Source: Lineus longissimus (Eukaryota > Nemertea > Pilidiophora > Heteronemertea > Lineidae). Taken from it: DNA of 64,000 nucleotides. A program made the position numbers and the translations under genes. This document shows, piece after piece, positions 11,133-23,600 of the stretch. Below the pieces are notes generated by a model, which was not told where the DNA came from, searched no databases, and saw only the letters and a program-made list of their open reading frames with translations. Where the stretch lies: assembly GCF_910592395.1 (NCBI RefSeq), contig NC_088316.1, forward strand, positions 1,984,001 through 2,048,000. Direction: 5' to 3'. Numbering within the stretch: position 1 is the first letter of the stretch; each line of letters opens with the position of its first letter.

Positions 11133-14100
11133 GCCACTAGGGAATCTGTGTCTGAGTTTAAATGACATATGTAAGGTGATGTAACTATGATGTGGACATG
11201 CTGGGAAGTGCTCACTTGGGTGAGAACATTATTGTCACTTAGCAAAAGATTGCTTTTGCCATGATAGGCCGTTAGGGAAAGTAGGATTTAGCTTTGAAGA
11301 AGCTGAGAGAGTATAGCAAGGGACAGCAGGGGTCTGTGTCTGGGTAATGAAAGAGATGTGAGATGATGCACTGGTGCAGTACACATGCTGGCATGCTATC
11401 TTGAGCGAGAGCTAAGTCATCCTGCAGCGAAAGATTGAAGATTGCTCAATAATAAATTTTAGCAAATTTATTTAATATACATTTTTCAGACATTGTTCAG
11501 GTGGTTCCATCTGATGGGGCAGTGGTGAACTATGCTGGTATGTATGACATGTAACTCCATCAGTCAATCTCAAGGTGGAATGGTTTTGGTGCACATTCTT
11601 TACGACTCTGCTACCTCTTGCATCTGGTGGTGTTGTTAATAAAGGTTTCATTTTCATTCAAATACTTTTGTATAAACGTTTTCTGCATGAACTTGGCAGT
11701 TAAATTGCACGATCTGCAACAGCATGAAAACTGGCCATTTCTGTCTTTGAAGGCTTCAAGGGTATATCTACTGATAGAAAAGGGTTAAAATCATTTTATC
11801 GAACCCGAACAGGGTGATGGGAACGAGGTTATTTCCCAGTTTTTTTACCTCTAATAGTTACAGCGAAGGCTTTGGGATGTGCACACGCTATTATAACAAT
11901 GTATTCAGCGTCCAATCAGAATCACATATAATGGAAACAGTCCTCCATATAAGAACAAGTGTGTTGACATCCATTTCAGCTTCAACATTGGTTGGTTAGA
12001 ATCGCATGTAGAATATTCGTCAAACAGTGTAGATCAATGTACATAGCGCATATAAAGCAAACTTAGCATGATACCATAAGATCAAGGCCCAGTGGTATTC
12101 ATGTGCTGCAATTAGTGGAGTTGGGGGCCTTTGATTTTTGCAGAGCTCGTGCCAGCAGTTGACAATATACCCTGTAGATTATTATAACATCAAAGGCCAT
12201 TCTGTTACAAAAACTGCTATGACCTTTCTAGGCTGTATCATACTATCATAACATGGAAATTATCAAGGAAAGAATCATAGCGAGTGTTATTTCCTGCGAT
12301 TAACCCTTTGATTAATTACTGTTGATTGCAAAATGGGTGCGATTTCTTTGGAAATTTCCCAGAAATTCTTTTCACCCCTTTATTAAGACTGTTTAATTAA
12401 GTGGCTGTCAGACAGTGGCAGAGCCCCCATGTCGCAGATATATGTGTTTTTCATGCAGTTTTGATGCAAATATTGACAAAAGCTGATGTTTAACCCCTCA
12501 CAGCCTCCATCCCCTCATGACCAAAATCCTTCAAAAGGCCTCTCTAATCAGACATCATAAACAGTGTCCACTAGTGTCAAATCAGGATCCAGTAAGGTTT
12601 AAAGTCGATCAACGAAATAAGTCGGCTCTATGCAATATATTGCCTGAAGATTTCTTGACATTTGGGTGGAAGTTAAGGGGGTTCTGGTCAAAAGTCACAA
12701 GCGTCTAAAAACTTAGGAATCCCATTCCCAGTCATTTCCTTTAAGTCCATGTTGGCCGCTGGTTGACACTTGTAATTTTGACAACAACTTTCTTTTTTTA
12801 CACCCAAATGTCAAAATTTCATGAAATGTGTCAAATGGCCTGCTTATGTTGTTTTTCATCTTTTACCCTTTACTTGATACTTGTGGGTGCTGTTTAAGGT
12901 GACCTCTACATCACCATCAGAATCATAGTCTGACTAATACACCCAGCGAATAACAAGTTTTCTTTTCACAGCAAGGTCTAGGTCAATAAAAGAGGTTTAT
13001 TTGACGGATAGGATAACGTCTGAGCTTGTCACAGAGTCGAATGATAAATTGGCTTCATAAGACCTCAGTCTTTTATATTCCGACCCACTCAAATCAGGGT
13101 TGCATCATTAAACTTCTAGACGTCAGATTCGGTTGCTATTGCAATTGCCTTATTATCTCCAATTTCGGACCATTTGGTTTGTTTTCTATCAATTGTCTGT
13201 GCTAGCACCCATAAAAACAAATTCGCAACTTTATAAATCAATCTGTCAGCATTGAACAATCCTAGTCTGCCTTATAATGCAATAAATCAATTAATCATTA
13301 ATGTGGCGAAAAATTCAAAAAATTACACTGTGACATGGTTGATCAATTGAAACCACTAGCACTAATTGTAATGCGGTGATTTCATCGATCGCACAGTCGT
13401 TTACGCATTAATCAGATTGTTTTATCCTGTTTCTAGCAGGGGGGCTTGTGACTGGTAATGCGATTATTAGCTAATGGGTCAGGCAATCCGTAAAGCTAAT
13501 TTTTTATTGCGGTGATTGTGGATTGCGCAGTTGTTTGGGTATTTTTCATCGAGGCTAGACATTCCTTGATGGTTAGGGTAAAAATATTAGTACTAATTTT
13601 ATTTCTAACAATAAACTCTTTGTTCTTAGAGCCCTCCCAAGAGAGCATCAGTTTACCCTATTGCTACCCTTGATCCACAGAGCAGTAAATGAAATAATGC
13701 TTCTCAATATCACTGAACTGCAGACCGGTACATGCACTTTTTTGCTTTTTACTCGATATACACAATCTCAGATCGAAGAGTGAATTCAATTTCTTCATAG
13801 CATTCTAACGTTTCCTTCTCCCATTTCTAGAGGCGTCCCCTAGTGGCCATCATGCAAAGCGGAATGGCAGCATTGCCCATCACACGTGTAAGTTGACCCT
13901 ATCTCACCCTGTCTTGGTAGCCCTTCGTCAGACTGTCCCTCGTTGAAATGTAGCATGTTACGTTGATTAAAAACCGTCTAGTGTTCAATCCAGCCTCTCC
14001 ATCGAGTTGAAGACGGCAGACAAATTGACATTGATTTTATATCTATCGCCAGTCAACAATGACAGAATGTTTGATGAAATAGTCAAGATATAGAGTCGAC

Positions 14101-14255
14101 CAGACAGAAATATTAGATTCTAATGTAAGAAATTTGCGGAAACTGATTTCAAGGAGATTTCGATCAGGACAGTTATGTCAATAAAGTCAAATTTGTTTAA
14201 AGCTGCTTGTATCTACACAGGCAAAAGTTTCCATCAAGAATTTATGATGAGGGAT
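11133..14255. other. Gene-free region with one weak exon-like segment
   Basis: No supportable gene. At 13831-13885 a short segment is flanked by an acceptor (tttctag) and donor-like gtgtaagt and contains an ATG at 13852. With the gt at 13886 as donor it would join in frame to the PPEF IQ exon at 24049. That makes it a candidate PPEF start exon, but it encodes only about 11 residues with no recognisable signature. Confidence 0.4.
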
Positions 14256-14530
14256 AACCACCACAGATTCTAGGATTGCCCATCATAGATTCTAGGGTGA
14301 TCCATCATAGAGTCTAGGGTGATCCATCATAGATTCTAGGGTGATCCATCATAGATTCTAGGGTGGTCCATCATAGATTCTAGGATGGTCCGTAATATAA
14401 TCTAGGATGGCCCGTCATATAGTCTAGGATTGTCTGTCATAGATTCTAGGATGGCCCGTCATATAGTCTAGGATGGTCCATCATATAGTCTAGGATTGTC
14501 GTCATTGATTTTAGAATGGCCCATCATAGA
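14256..14530. repeat. 22-bp minisatellite
   Basis: About twelve tandem copies of a unit like tctagggtgatccatcataga. Three successive copies begin at 14291, 14313 and 14335, giving the 22-bp period. Copies diverge toward the right end (ggatggcccgtcatatag). Confidence 0.9.
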
Positions 14531-14679
14531 CGGGAACTTCCTTGTACATTTTACTCCAAATGCATTACAAAATACACACTTGGTGAAATGCTACTGCCAC
14601 CTATCATTGGGGGATGAACCATTTCTAACCACTTTGATTCCCTGACATGAGAGTCACTTGACTTTATGATGACCTTATG

Positions 14680-15326
14680 TATGGCAAGCCAAAGCGGAAT
14701 TTATTCAAGACTTTAGAATTACCATTCAAGAAGTTAAATATAAGTTCAAGAAGGAAATATATGTTCAAGACTAAAATATGTTCAACCTTGAATCAAATGT
14801 TTTCAACCTTGAATAAAATATGTTCAACCTTGAATAAAATATGTTCAACCTTGAATAAAATATGTTCAACCTTGAATAAAATATGTCCAACCTTGAACAA
14901 AATATATTCAATTACAAAATATATTCAATTAGAGCTCCAAAACGCAACACAAGTACCATGGGTTCGGGAAAGTCCGGACGCGGGTTCGGGAAAGTCCGTA
15001 AAGCATCAAAACATGAGCAACTACGTCATCAATTTTGTGGTCACGTGCGTCTTGAATATGGTCACGTGAGTCTTGAATATATTTTGTTCAAGGTTGAATA
15101 TATTTTGTTCAAGGTTGGACATATTTTATTCAAGGTTGAACATATTTTATTCAAGGTTGAACATATTTTATTCAAGGTTGAACATATTTTATTCAAGGTT
15201 GAAAACATTTGATTCAAGGTTGAACATATTTTAGTCTTGAACATATACATTCCTTCTTGAACTTATATTTAACTTCTTGAATGGTAATTCTAAAGTCTTG
15301 AATAAATTCCGCTTTGGCTTGCCATA
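14680..15326. mobile_element. Foldback transposon with long inverted arms and internal tandem repeats
   Basis: Left arm starting tatggcaagccaaagcgg and right arm ending ccgctttggcttgccata are near-perfect inverted copies over about 250 bp. Each arm contains about six tandem 21-bp units (ttcaaccttgaataaaatatg). The approximately 130-bp centre is unrelated and includes gggttcgggaaagtccg twice, imperfectly spaced. The same 6 bp, cttatg, flanks both ends (14674-14679 and 15327-15332), fitting a target-site duplication. No transposase is present, so the element is non-autonomous. High arm identity suggests recent activity or gene conversion. Confidence 0.9.
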
Positions 15327-15790
15327 CTTATGAGTGCTGTTATCTCTTTCACTGCTGGTCAACGACATGGAGAGGGTGTGGTTGAAAGGTTTGCCTGGCG
15401 GTCCCTGCTAGAGCATGAGTTGTATGATATATTGAAGTAATGGCCGCGTGTCTTTGTCTATTAATTTGTCTCCTTGATCTTGCAGATGTGACCCAGTCTA
15501 GAACCCATGTAGTTCTTTTGTTTACTAATGATTATCTCTTATAGATACCACTCTCTTGTTTGGAAACAACATCATCTATCCACAGTTCTCTTGCACCCTG
15601 TGAAAACTAACCGAATAAATTGTTAAACTGAATGATTTTTTGTCAGGGATTAACAAAACTAGAACTACACCTGCACCAGGCACACAAGTCCTACTACAGA
15701 TTTCTGTCCAAGGCCAGCTTTGGAAGCTGGACTGCATGCATGGAGGAGGAAAAGGTGAATCAGATTTAGGCAGTAGTGGAGTGGGGGTCG

Positions 15791-15910
15791 TCAGGGGCAG
15801 ACCTAGGAGTCTGAGAGGGGAGGGGGTTCATCAGGGGCAGACCTAGGAGTCTGAGAGGGGAGGGGGTTCGCCAGGGGCAGACCTAGGTGTCTGAGAGGGG
15901 AGGGGGCACG
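15791..15910. repeat. 40-bp G-rich minisatellite, 3 copies
   Basis: Units starting at 15791, 15831 and 15871 (tcaggggcagacctaggagt then ctgagaggggaggggg). Near-identical copies. The + strand is strongly G-rich. Confidence 0.9.
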
Positions 15911-17567
15911 TCAGTAGAAGAGGGTGCCCCGAGGTGTCTTATGGCCACAATTTCCTAAAACTCTTGGAAACTACTTGTAGACTTCAGATAATGGGGCTGG
16001 GTGCCACATACCCCCTCGACAGTTGCATCATCCTTGACATACTCACTTCTGGCCTAAAGTGATGCACCTTTTGCCCACCCTTTTGGCATACAAGCATGTA
16101 ATGTCTTCCTGGATTGCCTGTCTAATACCTTCACTAAAGCACACGGCAGACAGGTGATTTTTATCTCGATGGTGTGTGATAATATTGCATGTAACAAAAT
16201 TGCCTATCTGCAGGGTCAGAGGCTGTGCATGCGACTAAAATCAGTCATTGATGCGTGGTATAATATCGCATGTTGCCACAATCGGCAGTCTTTTTATCAC
16301 TTTTCGTGGCAATAATTGTCATTCCGCGCTGCGATAAACCTCACTTATCTGCGGTGTGCTTAAAATTCATTCAACCATGCATGGGTTCAATAGGAGGTAC
16401 TTTGGCAAGAGAGAGGTACACCTTCACATTGATCGTCATAAGAAATTGGATGACAGAACCAATCTGAAACAGCATAATTTATGGCCTCGTGAGAACCAGT
16501 TACTCCGACTTCAGCCCACCTATTAACCATGCTCTGTGAGTTATAGCACTTTTGGTTCGGATCGTGAAACTTTAGATTGCGACGATTTCGCATTTTAAAG
16601 GGGGACTATAGGCAGGAGTAGGAGGCCATCTCCAGGTGACTAATATGTACCAGTTAGGGCACCATGGGTCATGTTTGATTCAGCAATAAATATATTCCTT
16701 GTAGAAGTATGAATAGTTTTGACGTACTGTGAGATGGGAGAGACACCTATTGACGACTTTGTGTAACTTTGTCTTGCCTATCTAGCTGCTGCCTATAGAG
16801 TCCCTTTAAGTGTTCACCATCTGATCAAAAGTATTCAAATTTATATCTCAGCATTTTAGAACATGGGAAGTTTTGGTCCTAAAGGTCTACTTTGAACTTT
16901 GATGGTTTCTGCCAAGTTCAAAGAATTTGCCATCTTCAAGTAGGTTTTGTAATTATCCTTCACATCCTTCAAGATGTTTCCGATAAGGGTTTAATGGAAT
17001 TTTAATCTGAAATCATCTTGAATCACCTCAGGTCTATAAAGCTTTGAAGTTAAGCAATTCAAACAAAAAAAACATTGCTTTACTTTAAACACTGTTAAGG
17101 TTGGTATGTGACTCTCAGCTAAAAAAGTTGTAAATGTAGGTTTTTATCTTGTGGAAAACTTTCTTTGCTTATGAAGGGCATTACTTGGATCTTCATCGCT
17201 AATTCGGGGCTTTACTTGGATATTCGAGTGATCAGTCCATGCATAATTACTTTGGCATTCTGTCCAAATATTGGCAGAGCTAGTCTCAACTAATGTGATG
17301 ATATTACCGAAGTAATTTGAAATAATGATGCGAGTAAATAATTAGTTTTAGCAGCTATCTTTGCTTTGAAGTATAGTGTTCATTGTCATAGATCCTACAT
17401 GAACTTTTAGTGAAAATTAAAAAGGCTTTTTTTTTCAGGTTGACCTCTGACCCTTGTTCATTTGAATTTACTCGATTATGTGAAATTTTGGCAATAATTT
17501 ACCTGTCGATATTGCCAATAATTTTGTTGACAAGAGTTGGATTCAATAATATCAAAAATATTCAGCT
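15911..17567. other. Gene-free region
   Basis: No supportable exon or RNA gene. Confidence 0.5.
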
Positions 17568-17773
17568 TATAATAGTAGTTTAAAAGGGGCCCATAAAGGG
17601 GCCCAGCATCACGTCAACCACTGCGTCTTGACGTCAGTTCCAACACCTCACACGGTTTAAGAGATCAAGCGAAGAATTTTGAGCCTTCACAACGGTCACA
17701 CAAGCCAATTAAGCTAGTCGCATCTCATCGCATTGCCACGTCAAAAATAATAATAATATAATAGTAGTTTAAA
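17568..17773 (+). mobile_element. 172-bp retroposed insertion with 17-bp target-site duplication
   Basis: The 17-mer tataatagtagtttaaa occurs at 17568-17584 and again at 17757-17773. Between them lies a 172-bp insert that begins aggggcccataaagg and ends in an (AAT)n-like tail (aaaaataataataata). A long exact target duplication plus a simple tail is the signature of LINE-mediated insertion, so this is a SINE or truncated LINE copy. I see no clear pol III box, so the source is unknown. Confidence 0.75.
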
Positions 17774-20700
17774 GGTTAGAAAAGGACATTGGGTGATACC
17801 AAGAAATGATATAGGCTAGTCTTTATGAATTCTTGGTGATATAAATATTCTCCTTGAAGCATTAAGTTTGTTGGAAGAAGAAATCACATCAAGAAAAGAA
17901 AGGATACCTTTGTCTATTTTTTGGCAAATAGAATGGTATACTGTCAACCCCTTTACATTTGCGACTCAAATTCTTGTGCAAATATACCATTGAGATTTCA
18001 CTTTATTTTATCACAAAGTCTCTATTTCTGCATACATAGTATCGAACAGATGGATCAAGCACTTTTTCTGGAAATAGGTGGATTTTCTGTGACATGAATT
18101 CATCCAATTTGCATCAAATCCATCGGCGAAATGTGACGTCATCTCGTCCATGTTTCGTATAAACCTTCATATCACGTGATTTCTTCCATTTATCATGCCT
18201 TCGTGCCATTCCATTTCAGCCGACGATGAATTTTCACCAGGAATGTGTATGTACCAACTTCATGCTGTATTTCTTCATTTGGAAATAAATGATGATGAAA
18301 TAGGGGACAAGAATGCAACCCTGGGGTACCCCTGTATGATTCAATTCACTTCAAAATCCTGTTTTATGAGAGATTCTTCAAAGTGATCCATCATATTCCC
18401 AATGTGACATTCAGGGTTGTCCGCTAGGCATATTTTGACGCAATTCAGATCTCATTCTTGTCCAGGTTGGAATGCATTGGGAACTGGTTGATCACCTGCT
18501 CATGCAGAATCACTCAACTCCTACAAACAGGTGCATGTGGGTAGTATCAAGAATACTGTAGATCTTAAAATATTTGGGCCAGTTATTTTTACAATTTGGG
18601 AAAATTTCTAAAAAATGATAAAATTTGCACAATTTCTATTTTGACTGGCTACGAAATTTCTTCTGGTTTTTCCAATTGAAACATAAACGCCTGCAAAAAT
18701 TAGGCACTTTACAGTCAATAAAAGCTTTATCCATTCTTGATACTCTCCACGGTCCACTTCAAGCCTTTCTGATTTCAAGGAGGATAAGATTTTTCTATCT
18801 CGATCTTTTCAAGTTTGCCAACATGGACTTTTCTCCTGGTGTCCATCACATAACGCTCTGTTTTCTAATAACAAAGCCTCGGCCGTCGTTGGTGAGTAAA
18901 ATCTTCGTCTGTCACAGCATCTTCACCTTGTCGACGAGCCCCGTAAATCTCCTTGTCACTGTGTCTTTTTTCGTAATTATTAATACATTTATTGTAAACT
19001 CACAAAATCTTTTACAGATGCTTTTCATTCAAAACCTCTTGATTTACATATTTTTTCAATGAAGTGCATTGCGCAAGTGCAGTGGTGCACTGGTGCATAA
19101 AACACTTCGTCCCCCCAGATTTTATTCAAAATATTTACCCCTTCGCATTTTTCTGCAAATCTTGATATTCTCATTTAACATTTTTGGATTTCAATTTTAG
19201 GTTTCATTGTTTGCTTGAGATAGCCTACCGTCAATGCTTATTTTGACATTTTTTTCATGTTTTTAGAATGTCCAATGTTCGAGCATCTCTTTATAACATG
19301 TAGTTTACCCATTTTGCCACTTACTCTGATCAAACGAATCTAAGAACCTGCTTCCCTTTGGCATATTACAGAGACAGACTAGGCTACATGCAGTACAAGA
19401 CTAGCAACTCAAGTCCTGCAGTGCGGAAAAATTTCATTTTGAACAAAAGTGCAATTTCCCCTACCGCTTGGCCAAGAAAGTGCTGCTGCATACATGTAAC
19501 ATCGACACTAGTCTGTCACCTTTTTACCAAAAAAACCCAGTTGTGATGTTTAACAACAGGGTGGCTCCTCCAGGTTGGCCTACTTCAGTCTTCAAAATCT
19601 TTTTTCCCATTTTCAATCTTCAAAATTTCTTTTTTTCTCCAAATTTTTCAATGGATACCCCTCTTATCCATTCGTGTTCTTCATTAAGTTTAAACATTAA
19701 ACACATTTTTTCTTGGCTTTCTTCATGGTATCATTCAAAATTGTGATTGAAATGTGTTTTTGCTGATCTTCGAAAAAATGTTTTTTAAATTGTTGTCTTC
19801 AAATTTTCTCATAAATTTTACTTCTGCATGACTTTAAATCCTTCGTAGTTCTTGAGCCCCTCCCAAAATCTTACTCATACTAACATTTTTGATATGCAAT
19901 AATTATGATTCAAAATTTCAGCGTCTCAAATGTTTATCATGGCAAGAACTCCATGGTAAAAAATATGGAAAGGACTTCATACGATTTCTTTCCAATCAGG
20001 AATACCTCAGGGGGACCTGTTTGGACCCCATTTGTTCAACCTATTCATCATCACTTAATTTCAACTTTTCACTGGCAACGCTTTACGCCTTGGTTCATCT
20101 ATAGTCTGTCACTGATCACTGTAGACTGGTTTCCTGTCCTATGCTATCACGATAGAATTGCCAAGGAACTAGTCTACCTCACGGTTCAAGCTGCTCGAAG
20201 TTTCTGTTGTGCAGTGCAGTACTAACCCTCACTTTTAAATTGTGTGTGAAAAAAGTTAAATCTGCAGACATCACTTATAGCTTTTGGAACTTTATTCATG
20301 CACAAGCTCATATATTAATTTTCTGTAAAATCATTGTGTTGGTATCTATTTATTTTAGATATAACAATTGGAAAAAAGGTTTAATTGTTGTATAACAATG
20401 AGCAACTTTATTACCGGTAGGCAGCAGTTGTTAGCAGTCCAACACAAATAGATTTCAAGCCCATGTCAATTTCATCTACAAAAGTTTCTGCATTGTATTG
20501 GACAAAAAATGGTTACTGACACCTTTTGGTAATAAAGTCTCTCATTTAATTCCTTGAAAAGAATTCGGGACCACTTTTTTATACCAGTGGCTTATTTCCT
20601 CTTGTTTTCTCAAAAATTGCCCATCGCTAGACAACTTAAAGTCAATAAATTGGGGAGATATCTGATAGTTCCTGGTCTGACGTAAATCAACAATTTTGGG

Positions 20701-21654
20701 AGTCATCATATCGCGTCTTAAGACGTAGATATACGTCCTTTGCAGTCAAAGAGTTAATTTGGAAGGATATCAGTCAGTCATGACTTACAAAATTGAATAT
20801 TAAAAAAATCCGGCCAAATTGTTGCTCCATAATTTGGTTTATGGGTTTGTAAACAAATTTGTCTGGTGGTGATATTGGGTATGTCTCACCAAAGGACATT
20901 GTCTTCTTCTGTTGTAGATGATTTCGATACTACTGACCAGCAGGTAGAGCAAGGAAAGTGAAGTCTGACAAATAAAAATCCAAACTTTCACTACACTATG
21001 TTGGCGACTAACGTCTTGCACAACCCTTCCCCTGAAAAATAATGTGTCTATGATAAAATTTTTAAGAGGTATTGGGAGTTATATGGTTTTTACACCAACT
21101 CTCAAAAATTAACCGTTTCTGCGGTACATATTGTAAATTAGACTGCACCGAGTGCTAATTGTCGATTGCACCCAGACCCCGCCCTCCAATATCTTGTCCT
21201 GTATATCAAAAGTACTGATCACTTGTGACTTTATGCTGCACTTTTTGAGGTGATAACTTGAGCATACCACTGCACATATAATACCACCCCTTTTCGGTAA
21301 GTTGATTTTTCATAAAAGTAAGGTTATTTATTGTTATTTTGCACTTCCATGTTGGAGATTAACTTGATGGCTAATCTATAGACGTGGGAAGGTACTAGTG
21401 AAAAGCACTTCTACATTGAAAAAGATACAGCAAAAACACTAAAGGAGACTTGTCCGTCCCGAGGGTGTCTGTAATGGAGAAGTTCAGCTGTACCTCCATA
21501 CACATGGAATTGTTTGCTTAGTAAATGTCATCCCAAAAAACTACTTTCCCACTAGTATATTCTGGCGAGTTCACTGAAGTACGATACAATTGTATTGTGT
21601 CTCATGTCTCTCCAGGTTCAAAATTTGTTTTGCTGGCGTTATCCTGGAATAATG
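17774..21654. other. Gene-free AT-rich region
   Basis: About 3.9 kb, T-rich on the + strand between 18600 and 20400. Moderately long open frames occur (18625-19062), but they are hydrophobic low-complexity translations without motif or splice support. Confidence 0.5.
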
Positions 21655-21840
21655 TCTGCCATAACCTCTCTATCAAGGACACCCCTAGAACTGAAAAATG
21701 CTATCCTTATAGGGAGGTGTCCTGATAAGAGAGGTCGAATTGAAGGGAAACGACCAATTTGGGACCATAACTAGTGTCTTCGATATTGAGGTTGTCCTTA
21801 ATAGAGAGGTGTCCGCTAATGAAGGTTCCACTGTAATTGT
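21655..21840. mobile_element. pogo/mariner-like MITE copy
   Basis: Contains cataacctctctatcaagga, aatagagaggtgtcc and a terminal ggttccactgta, matching on one or the other strand the family also found at 26162-26251, 28643-28757 and 32886-32972. The ends read as TACAGTRGAACCTCTCTA, which resembles Tc1/mariner-pogo terminal repeats. This copy is longer and diverged. Confidence 0.65.
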
Positions 21841-22242
21841 CTCTCCATGTTCAACGTTTGTTTTTTTGTCCCGCCAGAATCCTCGATAAATGTCTGAATT
21901 ACATGTTTACTCAGTCAACCTGGTTATATCGAGTAAAAGAATGTAGAGCATCGCGAGGGCGGATCTGGGAAATTTTTAAAAGATGCAAAAAAAATCCAAT
22001 TGAAATTAATGGTTTTCTAATAATAGGCAGTCAGGGCAGGCTCCCCAATTTGCGAGTTGTAGCTAAATCAGGTTATCGCTTGTCAATTTACCTATTTAAG
22101 TCTCTATGTGTCATTTATTGGGTAGCTAAGGTATGATGGGGATATGTGATTTTATCCCTGATTTAAGGGTCGACCACAGACACTGTAGAGTACCTCCAGG
22201 TATATGGCACGGCTTAACCCGCCGGCCATGAGGGAATTCCTT

Positions 22243-22475
22243 TATGGCCCAGTGGTTGGCGCGTTGGCCCCAGAGTGGAAGTTAAGCAACGTTGAGCGCG
22301 GTCAACCTTTGGATCGGTGACCGGCGCGTACAATACAGACACCACCATTTTTGGCTAGAAGTTGAAATCCTAAAGCAATTAGACCTCTTTCAAAGTGAAG
22401 TGAATGGCAATTTCAAGGGTGTGAGTCTTTTCTTTGTTTTCCATAGAATGACCTCCCAGGCTTAAAGGGTAACTC
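22243..22475 (+). mobile_element. 5S-rRNA-derived SINE
   Basis: gtggaagttaagcaacgttg followed by agcgcggtcaacctttggat and cggtgaccg follows the order of the 5S rRNA internal promoter (A-box AGCTAAGCA, intermediate element, C-box ACTTGGATGGGTGACCG). An upstream tatggcccagtggttggcg looks like a tRNA A-box. The body (ttggctagaagttgaaatcc … agtgaagtgaatggcaattt … tttctttgtttt) recurs at 50552-50700. Two related dispersed copies with a 5S-like head fit the SINE3/Deu class. It is not an intact 5S gene. Confidence 0.7.
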
Positions 22476-23424
22476 CTGTCAAATTTCACCATATAATGTT
22501 TTAGCTGTTTTTGACAAATGACTACGTCACTTTCTCATAAATCGGTAAGGTTTTCGAATCGAAATGCACATTTTCTAGAAATTGATGGTTTAATCCCGCC
22601 CCCGGATGGCTCGCTTCGATGTCGTTTTCGTTGATGACGTCACAACATGAACATTTTCACGGTCGCGGTGGTTTACATTCAGCGATTTTATAATAAATCT
22701 AATCAAAAATGGAAAATTGAGCTTTACATTTGTGATCAACAATTAAAAACGGACGTATTTCCGCAAAGTTGTAAATCACATCATAGTATCACTTTAAATT
22801 GGCATTCACTTCATTTTGAACGGGTTCTGATCACTTTATGCTTTCAAATTCTAGCAATGATGGTGGTGCCTATGGTCAACCCTATCAAAACTAGTTTTAT
22901 ACTTACCGCATGGTAACAATATTACCGTCCCTCCAGTCACCGAAGGGAAACGCATTACTCAATCTTACAAGCAAATCTCATTAAACGTAATCGAATTCTT
23001 TTACTTTGTATCAATAGAAACCCAGGTAAAATCGAATTGTGTCGAAGAATTTATCAGCTAATCGGATTTTCTTTAATCCACTTGTGCATTCTGGGAATGA
23101 CAGCGACATTACGCCGACTTTTTATGATGTATCGGGAAATTTCTGATCACGTTCATTTGAGTGTCACAATTACTCCTTGTCTATTAGCAGCTAAGCAGGA
23201 CTTCCATTTTAATTGATGTAAAAACGATTTGAATTTGAATTTTACTTCTGCGCTTATCGACAAATGTCACGAATTGATAAGAATGAATCGTTACCGAAAG
23301 CCTATTATTACTTTTAGGTTTGAATTAATGGGTTTTTGGCATTGCCTTAATGGGTATTGACAGGCGCTGTCTTCAGAATGAGACTAGCTACTTTAGCAAT
23401 TAGGCATGGCGCCGGTGCAAACAG
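22476..23424. other. Gene-free stretch
   Basis: No supportable exon. A single cAMP-response-like tgacgtca occurs near 22637-22644. Confidence 0.5.
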
Positions 23425-23600
23425 TGACGACAGATCGTGTTTTGGGAACCAACGAACGTCGGGCAAAGGACAAATCAGGTGTTGTGTGGTGACGCAGGTG
23501 ACGTCACCCGTGACGTCACCTGTCATGTCGCACAACACGTGATTGGTCGTGCCAGAAATTTCTTGGTCCCGAAAATGAGATTTTTCGACACTGCCTGGCA
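23425..23600. repeat. Large imperfect palindrome with duplicated CRE motifs at its centre
   Basis: The core caggtgacgtcac / cc / gtgacgtcacctg (23495-23522) is a perfect dyad. Symmetry continues outward: caggtgttgtg near 23476 mirrors cacaacacgtg near 23531, and ttttgggaacc mirrors ggtcccgaaaa, so the dyad spans about 85 bp on each side. Both strands therefore give similar open frames. The centre holds two tgacgtca sites, an E-box cacgtg and attgg. It could be a foldback MITE, a cryptic promoter, or both. Confidence 0.65.

Noticed and set aside
14677-15250. Open frames reading STLNKIC repeats on both strands
   Set aside because: They are translations of the tandem units in the foldback arms; the mirror-image frames prove the palindrome rather than a gene.
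15642-15751. Exon-like segment (tttgtcag … gaaaag/gtgaat) reading AHKSYYRFLSKASFGSW
   Set aside because: Protein-like and bounded by splice-like sites, but a second frame is also open, no partner exons were found and no family is recognised.
18625-19062. 145-residue + strand frame
   Set aside because: Hydrophobic, T-rich low-complexity translation; no motif, no splice context.
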